Positions 33,682-44,750 of a stretch of 64,000 nt of DNA are shown here, in pieces. Each line of letters begins with the position of its first letter. The first letter of the stretch is position 1. This DNA comes from Apiotrichum sp. Y4204 (taxonomy: Eukaryota > Basidiomycota > Tremellomycetes > Trichosporonales > Trichosporonaceae): NCBI GenBank assembly GCA_025531455.1, contig JAMYHL010000003.1, positions 1 through 64,000 on the forward strand, written 5' to 3'. Position numbers and translations under genes: made by a program. The notes below the pieces were generated by a model, which searched no databases, was not told the origin of the DNA, and saw only the letters and a list, made by a program, of their open reading frames with translations.

Positions 33682-36600
33682 TTAGTCACTACCAAGAATA
33701 TCCTCGACGTCCTCTTCTGATGAAGACTCGGACGCGGACTCGTCCTCTCCGCTCTCCTCGGCCACCGGCTCCGGTCGCCGCGGGGCAGGTTTTCGCTTCA
33801 CGGGCGTCGCGTCACTATCGGAAGCAACTGACGACACCGACGAACCGCGCGGCACCCGCGACGTGGACCGTGCGCGGCGCGAGGGCTTTTCCGGCGAGTC
33901 GGGTGTCTCGTCACTGTACAGTCAGGATCCGACAAACGTTCATTTTTGTTTAGGCCCTACTCACACATCGTCAATGAAGCCGAAGAGCTCAGAGGTTGCT
34001 TCGTGATCCGCTCCCTCGGCGCGGAAGGTGTCCTCATCGTACCCTTCCAGCTCGGGGTAGTGTTTGACAAGTGATGCCTCGAATCGTGTGACGCTGTTTC
34101 GCGGGGCGGCATCCGACAACGGACGTTTCTCCTTGAGCGATGCGATGAGCTGGTACAACGCCTTGGTCTGCCATGCATACATCTCGCCGTTGTCGGGCAG
34201 GGTGAGCTTGCCGAGGAAGCTGACAAGCGTTTTGCGGACGTCGCCTGGCATTAGCACCAGTCAAAGGAGGGCACTCACGATTTGTTTCGGAGAGAAGCGC
34301 CTTTAGAATCTCAATACCGAGGTCCAGGTGGATGCCGTGCTCTGGTGTTGTTCCGCTGTCAGGTCAGCAACGACTCACGTTCCTTCCATCGCCACTTACA
34401 CCGTCTTGAGGGGATCCAGCCAGTCAACCATCATCAGGCCCATCTGGGCAAGCGGCAGGAGCCCAGTCGTGGTGCCAAATTCCTCTCCGAGGTCGGAAAG
34501 CATGACAAATGTGTCAGCGAATATGCTGAGCATGAGACGCTGGTTCTTTGTTGATGTGTGACAGAACACTGGGAGGAAGTAGGCGAGGCACTGCCGGAGA
34601 GCCTGGTTGTCGGCTGTCTCGGGTGAGAAGTAGAGAAGGATGAGGGACTGGAGGATCGTCGGGTCGTCGAGGATACCCGCAAGCATGAGCTTTGCAATAC
34701 CCTCGCAGGCCACAGCCTGCACCACACCAGTGTCCTTGAGCATGTGGCCGACAAACCCAACCAGCTGCTCCACGGCTAACGTGTTTGCCACGACCGTCTC
34801 AACCTTGTGCACCATCAGCAGGTCGAAAATGCCCTGCACGACCTTGACCTTGAGCTCGTCGTCGACATTCGGGTCCATCTTTTGCTGCACAAAGAGCCGG
34901 AACGAGTCGGCGGCCATGTTCTCGTCAATCAGGCCGCAGAGACCTAGACACACGAGACCAAGGTCGCGGAGCGCCGGCTCCTCCTTGTGGCGGGCAGCCG
35001 GGATGATCAGATCGGGAAGAAGACCGTGGAACACCGAGTTCTCCTGAAGAGGGAGATTGATACGCTCGAGGAGCGAGATACAGATCAGAAGACAGCGGTA
35101 GTCGATTAACGCTGGGCTCACGCGCCCCTCGGCATCCACATCGGCGCTAGCACCAACTCGGGCGCTGCGCGACGGGCTGCCGAGTTTGCGAGGTGTGGGC
35201 GGCTCAGTCATCTCCTCGTCACCGTCTCCTTCACGCATCATGGACACAACGTCCACAATCAGGCGCATGAGGTCGCGTTCGCCATTGGAGATCTTGTGCA
35301 GGACGTCCATGCAGCGCGAGATTAACCTCTCAGGCAGCTGGATCTGGGCGATCATTTCACGGGCGAGCTGGAACATCCTGCGGCGACCTATCTCATCGGC
35401 GTAGTCAAGAGTGACGGCCAGGCGCAGAAGCTCGTCGACCACGAAAGCGTGTTCCTGAAGAACCTCGGCGTCGTTCTCCTTGTCGGCGGCAGCGACCTTG
35501 TTGTACGCCTCCTGGATGGCAAAGGCGAGAGCTGTAACCACGGGCATGGTCTCCTCGAGACGAGAGTCCTTCTTGTTTGCAACGCAGTACTCAGCAAAGA
35601 CGCGACCGAGGAACGCCTTCTCGGGTGTCAGAGTCATCCACCAGTCATCCCCAAACTCGAGGTTCTCAAAGACCTCAGAGCGAGTGACGAATATGGAGAG
35701 CAGTGCCTCCTCGGCAACCTCGGACGAGACGACGTCAAACCGACCAAGGAACTGAGCGTTAGTGTTAACAAGAGCAACAACGCACCTCAAGAAGGTTCCC
35801 CTCAGCCTGGTCAAGCCATCCGCCGAGCATTGCTGCGGCTGCCTTGCGGACGTTGGGCTCACGGTCACCAAGACCGTTGCGCACTACCTCCTCGCGCTGC
35901 GCTATGGTGAGGATGCGCGCATCGGGAAGGCTCGCTGCACTAAGACTGCCATGGTAGACAGTTCGGCGAAGAGTGGGGTCGACGTCGCGGGTGCGCGCGA
36001 GAATCAGCGGCAGGGTAGCCTGGTTGCGAGGGAGGGTGTACAATGCCGCACGTCGTACTTCACTACCCGAGTTAGCTCTTATCGTACACGTCTACTCACG
36101 CTGCTGGATCGTAGCGCAGCAAGTCGAGGAGCACGTCCGCCAGAGACTCCTCTCCCTCGTCCAGGTCTTCCTCATCCTCGCCTGACTGGAGCTTCGCAAG
36201 ACCAAGTGCTGCCTGTACGCGAACTGCAGACTCCTTGTCACGGGCGCGGCGCAGCAGACAATGACGAAGGCCTTGATAAAGGTCATCGCTGAGGGTTAGA
36301 GCAAAGTCGGACAAAAAACCCACTCAATCTCTCCAAGGCCGTTTATCAACGACACGGTCATGAGCGTGACACGGAAGCGAACGTTCTTGTCTTTCGCCTC
36401 CATCCCAGAGAGCAGGTGACGGAGGAGCTTGGAAGTGAAGCGCGTCGCCATGCCATCTTCGGAGGACGATTCCGAATCTGCCTGTCAGCTTCTTCCCGCC
36501 GCACAGCTGACGCACCCTGCTCAGTAGTGTACGCCACATAGTTGGCCACAAACTTGACAATGCGATCCGCGACCGCGACGCCCTTCTTGATGGGCAGCAC

Positions 36601-36837
36601 GCGGTTAACCATGTCGACAAAGACAGAGTTGAACGCGCGCTCGCCGACCATCTTCGTCCCCTTCTCCGTCTCCTGGGTTATTGTCGCGCATGTCTCCTGG
36701 ATCTTGCGCAGCTGCACAATGTTCTTCCGGTGGTTGGCCGTTGTGTTCTGCGCCTGCTCGAAGATCGGCGGGACTGCGGTCGGCAGCACGTCTGTCAAGT
36801 ACGACAGTGTCGCACGCCGGGATTGCCGGGGTGCCAT
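33682..36837 (-). CDS. YCG1: Condensin subunit Ycg1/Cnd3 (CAP-G), 960 aa
   Basis: Eight exons: 36837-36516, 36477-36324, 36288-36100, 36062-35786, 35751-34400, 34355-34279, 34244-33965 and 33913-33682 (2883 nt). It is an alpha-helical HEAT-repeat protein. The N-terminus has IFEQAQNTTANHRKN, middle repeats include AAEVRRAALYTL and EPNVRKAAAAML, and the C-terminal condensin domain has RRMFQLAREMI followed by RLISRCMDVL. The tail is acidic and Ser-rich, typical of Cnd3 and a likely phosphorylation region. It is the HEAT subunit that, with Brn1, clamps DNA in the condensin ring during mitotic chromosome compaction. Length agrees with fungal homologues (about 900-1050 aa). It diverges from NUF2, another mitotic gene. 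Confidence 0.9.
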
Positions 36838-37386
36838 TGTGTGGTTGTGTATTCCGGGAGAATGAACTGCTGTGAGAGTGATGGAGTAGCGATGATGATG
36901 GGAAGGTTATAGATATGATTGTTGTGATGGAGACAGTGTCCAGCAAAAGAGTTTTGTTTGTCCTTTGACCAGGGGTGAGGGGGGTTGTTTACATCCAACG
37001 GAAGCGCGGAAGCATTCTCCTCCACGCGACTGTCTTTTTTTGCAAATATTTCGAGCAAATCTAATACCTTTCTAACCGGTCTGATGGAGGGCATTAGTGT
37101 CGGAGCCAGATTTCAAATGTTCCCGCATTAGCAGTTGGCCCACACCCAGGCTGTTGTGTCCCTCGAGCCAAACAAGAGACGCGACTCGTGAGAGCACAAC
37201 ACACACAAACAACAACAAACATCATCGATAACTTTTCCCAACAGTGTCATCCATCTCTTCTGATACCTCACTCTCCGATTTCTGCAAGGAGCACCATCCA
37301 CGACGCAACAAACACTTGCAAACGACGACCAACCATCGTTACATTTTGACCCCGACTAGCCTGTCCCTCGCAGAGCTCCAACAACG
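36838..37386. promoter_or_regulatory. Bidirectional promoter YCG1/NUF2
   Basis: 549 nt between the start codons of a condensin gene and a kinetochore gene. A/C-rich 5' leaders flank both ends. No MCB or clear TATA element was seen. Confidence 0.5.
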
Positions 37387-39002
37387 ATGCACGGGGGACG
37401 ACAGAAACCCGCGGCCAGCAAGGTCAAATTATTCCCCACCTTAGAGTGGGACGATATATTCAACTGTTTCATGTCGCTCAACATCTACATCTCGCCCGCG
37501 GAGCTCCAGAAGCCTACGCCAGCAAGTGCCCAGAGCCTCTGGCTCCAGATTCTCGAAAACTTCACCGGCGCCAGCCCCGAGATGCTCGATGCCCCGCGAC
37601 TCGCGTTACTTGGAACGATGGAGTACCAGGTGCGTGGCTCATTTCTTATATGACAGCGAGCCACTTGCTTACATGCAGGACATATACTCGGACACCATGT
37701 CGATTCTCATGCTCTACAAGCGGTGGTATGTTTCTCCCAGGTTCACTGAGCTAACACAACAGTCGTTGGATGTTAGACTGCTTTAACATTCCCGGATTCA
37801 CCATAATGGATCTGACCCGCCCCGACCCGCGCAACCAGCGCGAGATACTCAGCGGCCTGCTGAACTTTGCCAAGTTCCGGGAGAGTCTGACCGACGTGAC
37901 AGGTGCTCTGCAGGGGGAAGCGAACGATACCTATGAGCGCGTCAATGTGCTGAGGAAACGGCTCGACACCATAGATGCGGATATCAAGGACATTGAGTGA
38001 GTCGACCATGAACCGCATCATCAAACAGACTGCTCACACATCCCAGGGCGAAGAACCTTGAGGACGAACCCAGGGCCGAGGAACTGCGGCAACAGAACGT
38101 GCAACTCCGTGCGGAGCTGCACGGCCTACAAGGCGAGGTCAAGAAGATGCAGCTCGAGCACGAAGGGCTGCGTGCGCAGCGCACAGCATGCCTCGAGGAT
38201 GTGGAGGCGATGCAGCGTGAGCTCGTCCAGATCCAGCAGCAAACACGCGAGGCGAAATCGCGCATAGTCCGTTCCCCCGAGCGCATCAAGCGGCACATTT
38301 CGGACATGTCGTCGACCGTGGCGAACGACCGGCAGATGTACGCTAGCTTAGTCGCGAAGAACCGGGATCTCGCCAAGCGGCTGGAGGTGTACAACGGGCT
38401 TGAGACGCAGCTCCGTGGTCTGATTGATCTGGAGAAGGAGATTGAGACCCAGCGCTCTGTGGTGGAGGAGGGGCGCAAGAAGGTCGCCCAGCTCCGTTCG
38501 GCTGTCGAACACGCAAGTATCGAGGGCGAGTCGCTTGGCGAGCGCACCAACCAGCTCGACAGGCAAATCAAGAACGCCGAGGACCGACTGGCACGGCAGT
38601 TGAAGATCATTCAGGACAGCCGTGCGGAGGCAGAGGCCAAGATTGAGGCTCTGAAGATTGAGTGGGTATTAGCTGAAAGGACGGAGGTAGCTGACCCCCA
38701 GGTACGTCGAGCGGTCAAAGGACCGCCAAGTGCAGAGCAAGCAACGAGACCGCCTGGCCGCAGAGCAGCGCGAGGTGGTCAAGGAGCGCAAGGCCTTTAT
38801 CCAGGAAAGCGAGGACGAGATGAACGAGTTGATGGCGCAGTACTGGTCGCTGCGCAAGGAGGCAGGTGAGTGTCAAGTGGCTAGGCAGTCCATTGGCTTC
38901 TCTAGCCAGTTCCCCTCACTCCCAGTGCTAAAATGCCCAGAGGACTACATGAAGACGCTCAGCGTGCAGCTCGGCCTCGAGACGTATGGCTTCTATCTCT
39001 AG
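37387..39002 (+). CDS. NUF2: Kinetochore protein Nuf2, 459 aa
   Basis: Six exons: 37387-37629, 37679-37725, 37763-37996, 38047-38661, 38702-38865 and 38926-39002 (1380 nt). The first 130 residues form the calponin-homology-like head (KLFPTLEWDDIFNCFMSLNI, ELQKPTP, WMLDCFNIPGFTIMDLTRPD). From about residue 150 to the end the protein is coiled coil rich in Glu, Arg, Gln and Leu. It ends in the short YMKTLSVQLGLETYGFY segment, which should pair with Spc24/Spc25. Nuf2 with Ndc80 binds spindle microtubules at the outer kinetochore. Length matches fungal Nuf2 (about 450 aa). Confidence 0.9.
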
Positions 39003-39145
39003 CTTGGTACCATGTAATAATGATGCGATTGCTCTTGTTGTGTACAACACCACCATTCCCGATGGTTCACTCAATCTACCCCCAGTTGTGCTCACTGCCC
39101 ATCGCTCCCACAGACAAGTCGTGCTACGCCCGGATTCTCCATCTC

Positions 39146-40178
39146 TTACCCACTGCTGCTCAATGACCTGAAGAACTCGGAGTATGCGTTCTCGATGTCG
39201 AAGAGCATCTGCCGCGACTGCTCCTCGGTTATCTCGTCTGCGGCCTTCATAGAATTAAGCGTGATAAGCCTGTGGAGTGAGCAACTGATGTGTAGCGGGG
39301 TGTCGATGACACGGCTTTCTGACAACAACATGAAAGCCAGGACGGGGTCCCTGTCACCCAGCAGGTACCGCCAGTACCAGTGGCAGCACTCACCAGTGGA
39401 TGATCTTTGCCCGCCCCTCCCACTCTGCACTGCCCTTGAACTTGGAGTATCCGGCCATGACCTCGGTGAGCAGCGGGTGCAGCTGATCTTTGGCGCGGAG
39501 GTTGAGCTTGAGCGCGTCCATAAATGTGATAAAGGCCTGGGTGTCAGAGGGGCCATCGATATGATGCGGATGGGAGTACGGAAAGTCTGGGAGCAAGGAA
39601 GACGAGGGGGGTAGACAAGCAGGGCACAAGGTGACAAAACAGCCTTGCATTGCTGTCCCGCAGTACCGCAGTCTTCCGTCCCTCCCGCACTTGCTTCCTC
39701 TTCTCTTCCTCTCATTTCCGTTCCCTCTCCTGGAGCGATACTCACCTGCGTTGCCTCGGCCACATACTTGCCGTGCTCAGCGCCCTCTCCAGCCTCAGCA
39801 CTGTGCTCAACCGTCGCGGGCACGCCAACTTGTATGCGGTGCAGCGCGGCCGGGTGGTCCATCTGCAGTGGGTGAGCGTGCTGGGAATCGCATGGGCGCG
39901 CAAAAGAAGGCTATCCGCACTCTCCAACTCACGCGATACCGTTTCATAAACGTCTCAACGCCATCAATACTCTCGCCAACAATCTTCATGACGCTCTTGT
40001 ACTGCGCGAGCAGGCGCGTACACGCCGGCGCATAGTCCTTTGACGCGACGCTATCGCGGACGTACGCGCGCTCGAGATATTCGAGCGACACGATGATGCT
40101 GTACAGCGTTGCGAGGTTTTCGGTGCGCTCGCGCTCGGCCGGCGTTGTCGGGAGGCGGACTTCCTCGTCGAGGTTCAT
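39146..40178 (-). CDS. VPS28: ESCRT-I subunit Vps28, 209 aa
   Basis: Four exons: 40178-39933, 39862-39746, 39536-39394 and 39269-39146 (630 nt). The N-terminal core domain has RERTENLATLYSIIVSLEYLE and ACTRLLAQYKSVMKIV. The C-terminal four-helix domain has FITFMDALKLNLRAKDQLHP and SRQMLFDIENAYSEFF. Vps28 is part of ESCRT-I and links Vps23/Vps37 to ESCRT-II for cargo sorting at the endosome; in fungi it also takes part in the pH-responsive Rim pathway. Length fits the family (about 210-240 aa). The gene is convergent with NUF2, only 143 nt apart. Confidence 0.92.
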
Positions 40179-40969
40179 GTTGATGGTGGGATGGGTGACG
40201 CAGTGACACGGAGGTGACGAAAGTGGAGGACGAGCGATGATGATGCTGCCTGCCTGGGCTGGGAGAACGGGTGATCCACACCACACACTCAAGAGGGGGG
40301 GGGGGAGGGGGCCGGATTTAGAATTCCACGGAATGACGACAAGCGCGACAAGCGCCAGCCAGCCAGCCAGCCATGTATGGTGTGGCTGCAGGCGGCAAGA
40401 TCCGGGGGATTCACAACATGTGGACACTCCAACCTGATTGCGTTTGGTGGCTTTTTTGGTTACCCGCCGGTGGGTCCCCCAGGCGCAGGCGCTGGCCCCA
40501 GCTTTGACGTTGTCGCTTACCCCGCACCACCACCCGGAAAAAGATTGGGTTTGACATTTTGTTGACACACCACTGAGACAGCAAAAAGTGACAGACCTGC
40601 AAGCGCGCATGGAACTCTTATCCCGGAGACAGTGTCGAACGATACGTGTACCGTACAGCAGTGGCGCGTCTATATGCATCCCCTCGATCCCCCATCGCTC
40701 CATCTTTTCTCACTCTCTTCATCACTCGTCTTGACCAGCTACAATTGGTCTATCTCTCCCCTGTGCAGTCAACCTCCACCCCCACACTGACCGCGTTCTC
40801 CGTGCCCCGCATTCCGATCTAGCCTCCACCAGCCGGGTCCTGCGACGAGCTAGGATATCCTTTCACAGCCGATATCTCTGATTTTCCGTTTCACTCCTCG
40901 CCTCCTCGCTGTCCCCATCCACCACGAGCCGAATCACCGCGAAATACCTAGCTCTATCGAAACTCGAGT
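40179..40969. promoter_or_regulatory. Divergent promoter region VPS28/mitochondrial carrier
   Basis: 791 nt. It contains a purine run (gaggggggggggaggggg) at about 40290-40308, a (CCAG) repeat near 40358-40372 and a C/T-rich leader before the carrier gene. Confidence 0.5.
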
Positions 40970-42918
40970 ATGAGCAGCGGCAACGACAATGGATGTGAGC
41001 TTTTGTGAAAGTTTCCCAAGCTAAGCGCCCAGATGAGACACACGCCGTCCACCCCGTCGTCGACTTCTCCGCTGGTGTTGTTGCAGGTACGTTTTGGAGG
41101 GGAGAGGAGTGGTGGTGAGGAGGACGGATGTGGGAACGAGGATAGAGCAGGACGCGGTATCCGTCTGTCGTGTCCGTGTTGCCGACGACACGGGAACCTC
41201 AGTCGATGCCTGTTGGGCTGCGACAGCGGTCTTCGAACTTTTGTTGCAAACTGCTCCGTGACGCCCGTGCGGATCCGGTTGACCGGTTGATCAAACCGGA
41301 ACGCTCCACTCGCCGAACATCAGTCCCAGTTTGAGCTCTGATCCTGGTTGACCTGAACCTCGTCACTTCGCGTTGCGCCTTCTAGCCCCATACACGGCCC
41401 CCTAACCCCCAGGCGCAGTAGGCCTCGTTGTGGGCCAGCCCATCGATGTCGTCAAGGTCCGCTACCAGACGCCCGAGTTCAATGGGCGATACTCGAGCAT
41501 TTTTGGCGCACTACGTGAGTCCCGGCAGGCGTGCGCAGTGTGGTCTGCGACGCGATGCTTGAAGGTTTGGTTTTGGGACGGAGACTGACAGCAGGCGATA
41601 TTGTGCGCGAGGAGAAGGTCCCAGGACTGTTCAAGGGCGTCATGTCGCCGATGGTAGGCATTTACCGCGGATGAAGCTGACAACAGGCGGGAATTGCATT
41701 TGTACGTGTCCAACGGCCTTTCGACCTTGCGTGAGCCGCTCCCAAGCAAAGTCTGACTCCAGGTTAATGGCGTGATCTTCTCATCGTATGGGGCGTTCAT
41801 GAACATGCTGCACCCGGGTCCGACGCAGCCCACCCTCAACCAGATCTGCCTCGCTGGTGCTGGTAGTGGACTGGTTGGAGCGTGAGTTGGACGGACGAAG
41901 CTACAGCGAGAGAGGGGGGCTCACAAAACCCCCCCATCACGGAAAGGCACTGACAGCAGATTCCTCACATGCCCGATTGAGCTTGTCAAAGTGAGTTCCA
42001 ACGTTGGTGTGGAGGTTACCCCGCCCATCGCCCCACCTGTGCGCCCTCGTGCTTATCTGTAGATCCGCCAGCAGTCGATGCCAATTCACCTGAACCCGTC
42101 TACATGGTCCGTGGCGCGTGATATCGTCCGGCAGGCCGGTATCCGCGGTCTGTACCGCGGTTTCTCGGCGACGTCGATTCGCGAGCTTTCGTATGGACCG
42201 TATTTCTGGTCGTGAGTGGAGTGAATGGCAGTGGCGGGAATGTCCTAATTGTCTTCGCCTCCAAATGACTCCAGCTGACGGCAGATATGAGGGGCTACTG
42301 CGCTACTTCAAGTCGTGGCGCGTGAAGGCGGGCGAGCACTTTGACGACAAGCCGCACGGACACGGACTGATAGACGAGGCGGAAGCGGAGATGCACACCT
42401 TCTCGTGGCCGGAGCTCATGGCCGCGGGCGGCGTCGCAGGTCTGGTCGCATGGGGAGTGAGTGCAGAACTGTGGCACCTGGTTCGACAGCGGACTGACAC
42501 ACAGATCACCTTCCCGTTCGACGTGTTCAAGACGCGCATGCAGAGCTCTGCCGTGTGGGAGGAGTCGCGGAAGCGCGGCATCCCGGCCCCCGGACTGTGG
42601 GCCACCGCGCGCCAGAGTATTCGCGCCGAGGGGTGGCCAGTCATGTTTAACGGCCTATGGCCGACGCTCGTGCGGTGAGTCCTGATTGCGCAATGTTGCC
42701 CGTGCCGCGCGTGCTGACGCGTGGAATTATTTTCCTATTTCTGACGCGTTTCCGTTACGATTGCGTTCTGTTTTTTTTTTTCCTACTGCTCTTTATTCTT
42801 CCCCCTCCAGCGCCGTCCCCGTAAGTCGTACCACTCGTCTTTTTGAGGACGCCGCTGACAGCAGGTCAACATGGTCATCTTCCTCACATTCGAGCTCATC
42901 GTCGGCGCCTTCCAGTAA
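40970..42918 (+). CDS. Mitochondrial carrier (SLC25 family), 319 aa
   Basis: Twelve exons: 40970-40994, 41033-41086, 41413-41514, 41595-41653, 41687-41701 (15 nt), 41763-41881, 41960-41990, 42063-42211, 42285-42456, 42505-42674, 42811-42820 (10 nt) and 42865-42918 (960 nt). Three repeats each carry the Px[DE]xx[KR] signature: GQPIDVVKVRYQ, CPIELVKIRQQ and FPFDVFKTRMQ, with six expected transmembrane helices. The carrier sits in the inner mitochondrial membrane. The second signature is close to that of ornithine/basic amino acid and acylcarnitine carriers, but the substrate cannot be fixed by eye. This is the most intron-rich gene of the window. The first intron of the carrier body (326 nt, after exon 2) is much longer than the rest. 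Confidence 0.88.
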
Positions 42919-43790
42919 TCCAGTAATCACTGCCCCCGTGGCCCAGCGCCACGCCCTGCCCGCTTTGCGCTGCCACGCCGTCCGCCCTCCTGCATTGTAT
43001 AGATCGCAACTACCCTGCACGGATGCATACCCATACAGATACTCCGTCGGTGGAGGTGGGGAGAGAAGCTGGGTGCTGAGTGTTTGCGCACGGCGACTGC
43101 TTGTTCCTAGACGAACGACGATCGGACTCGGAAAAATAGAGAAATGGAAACTAATCGCGGAGCGCGAGACGGCGATCAAACCGGCGCGTCGGTGGTCCGG
43201 TCCGGACTCGGCACCGGGAGTCACTACTGTAGTCGTCAAGCAGAGCACGCGCGACACGCACGCGGCTGCTGCGGTAGTGAGGGGCCTGAGGGGCCATGGG
43301 GGACCGACGGCCTCAAAATTAGTTTTATGACGAGAACGGTGATCATGCCCGCTGCGCCGCTGGACCAGGGTGGGGGGGACCTTGGTTTCGAACACGCTGA
43401 TTCCAGCCATACGCCTCCAGACGGGCACGCCGCGCCGCGCCTGACCGCCGGGGTTGCGGATGTAGACGGTCGATATTGGAGCTTGTTTCCAATTGTTACG
43501 AGAGTAAGGTTACTACCACGTTGGCTGACGGCGGTGACGTCAAGGGTATCCACACTCTGGTGTTCGCGCGCTAAGAGTGGAGCGCGGAGAATGGGGTGGA
43601 AACGACCCACCAAAACGATGGGACGGAGACAGGCAACGTCAAGACGGGATGTGAGCATGGGACGGTATAAAGACTCGGCGAGGGGTGGACAATCACCCCC
43701 ATCAACCTCCCCATTCCCGTCCACATAACAGTGAGCTGAGCGATACAGCTGTGGTGCTGACCCAAGACTTTAACTTCTCAAACATCCAAA
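42919..43790. promoter_or_regulatory. Promoter region of the hydrolase gene
   Basis: A TATAAA box at 43666-43671 lies 120 nt before the hydrolase start codon, a clear TATA-type promoter. The left part is the 3' flank of the carrier gene. No coding sequence seen. Confidence 0.6.
43666..43671 (+). promoter_or_regulatory. TATA box of the hydrolase gene
   Basis: TATAAA in the context gacggTATAAAgactc, 120 nt upstream of the ATG at 43791. Most neighbouring promoters lack such a clean box, suggesting regulated expression. Confidence 0.6.
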
Positions 43791-44750
43791 ATGGCCAACC
43801 CCAAGGGATACGCGCTCGAGCCCGAGGCCCTCGCCTTCTGCGAGGCGACGTCCAAGCCTCCGTTCCTGTACGAGCTTCCGCCCGCTGAGGGCCGCAAGGC
43901 AGTGGACTCGGTGCAGGACTCCAACGGCGAGGGCAAGCCCGAGGTGGACGACAAGTGGATCGACGTGAACGGCCCGCACGGCGTCATCCCCACGCTGATC
44001 CTCAAGCCCAAGGGTGCAAAGGGCACGCTTCCCGTCGTATTCTACACGCACGGCGCAGGGTGGGTGTTTGGCGACGCGCACACGCACGACTGGCTCGTCC
44101 GCGACCTCTGTGTTGGGACTGGCGCGGCCGTCGTTTTCCCCGAATACACCCGCGCCCCCGACGCGCAGTATCCCGTGCAGAACGAGCAGTCGTACTCTGT
44201 CGCAAAGTGGGTCGTCGAGCACGGCAAGGACGAGGGACTGGACGGCTCGCGCATGGTCATTTCCGGAGACTCGGTCGGCGGCAACATGGCCATTGCGCTG
44301 AATATCATGGCCAACGAGCGCAAGGACGTCAAGTTTAGCGCCGCCGCCCTCCTGTATCCCGTCACGGACGCAAACTTTGAGAGCGGGAGCTACAAGGAGT
44401 TTGCGACGGGCTATTTCCTCGCGAGGGACGGCATGAAGTGGTTCTGGGACCAGTACACGACGGACGAGAAGAAGCGCGCCGAGATTACTGCGTCGCCGCT
44501 GCGCGCGACCGAGGAGCAGCTCGCCTTCTTCCCCCCGACACTGGTGGTCACTGCCGAGTGCGACGTTCTCCGCGACCAGGGCGAGGCGTTCGCCGCCAAG
44601 CTCCGCCGCGCCGGCGTAAAGGTCACGGCGCAGCGCATGGGCGGCATCATCCACGACTTTATGATGGTCAACTCGATGCACAACACGTGTGCGTCCCGCG
44701 CCGCCATGGCCGCTGCGGTGCGCCAGCTCAAGGAGGGTCTCGGCCTCTAG
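43791..44750 (+). CDS. Alpha/beta-hydrolase, HSL-type esterase, 319 aa, intronless
   Basis: A single exon of 960 nt. Motifs of the hormone-sensitive lipase esterase family are present: THGAGW (oxyanion hole, about residue 87), GDSVGG with nucleophile Ser161, the acid in ECDVLRDQGE (about residue 260) and the histidine in IIHDFMM (about residue 287). It should hydrolyse short acyl or aryl esters; the substrate is unknown. No signal peptide, so probably cytosolic. The whole sequence, including FPEYTRAPDAQYPV and EITASPLRATEEQ, follows the layout of bacterial (actinobacterial-type) esterases. Among multi-exon neighbours the lack of introns stands out and fits acquisition from bacteria, though fungi also hold such genes. 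Confidence 0.88.
   Translation: MANPKGYALEPEALAFCEATSKPPFLYELPPAEGRKAVDSVQDSNGEGKPEVDDKWIDVNGPHGVIPTLILKPKGAKGTLPVVFYTHGAGWVFGDAHTHDWLVRDLCVGTGAAVVFPEYTRAPDAQYPVQNEQSYSVAKWVVEHGKDEGLDGSRMVISGDSVGGNMAIALNIMANERKDVKFSAAALLYPVTDANFESGSYKEFATGYFLARDGMKWFWDQYTTDEKKRAEITASPLRATEEQLAFFPPTLVVTAECDVLRDQGEAFAAKLRRAGVKVTAQRMGGIIHDFMMVNSMHNTCASRAAMAAAVRQLKEGLGL

Noticed and set aside
42919..43330. Plus-strand frame running past the carrier stop codon
   Set aside because: The carrier ends with a family-like C-terminus and TAA at 42916-42918; the longer frame is in another phase and has no motif.
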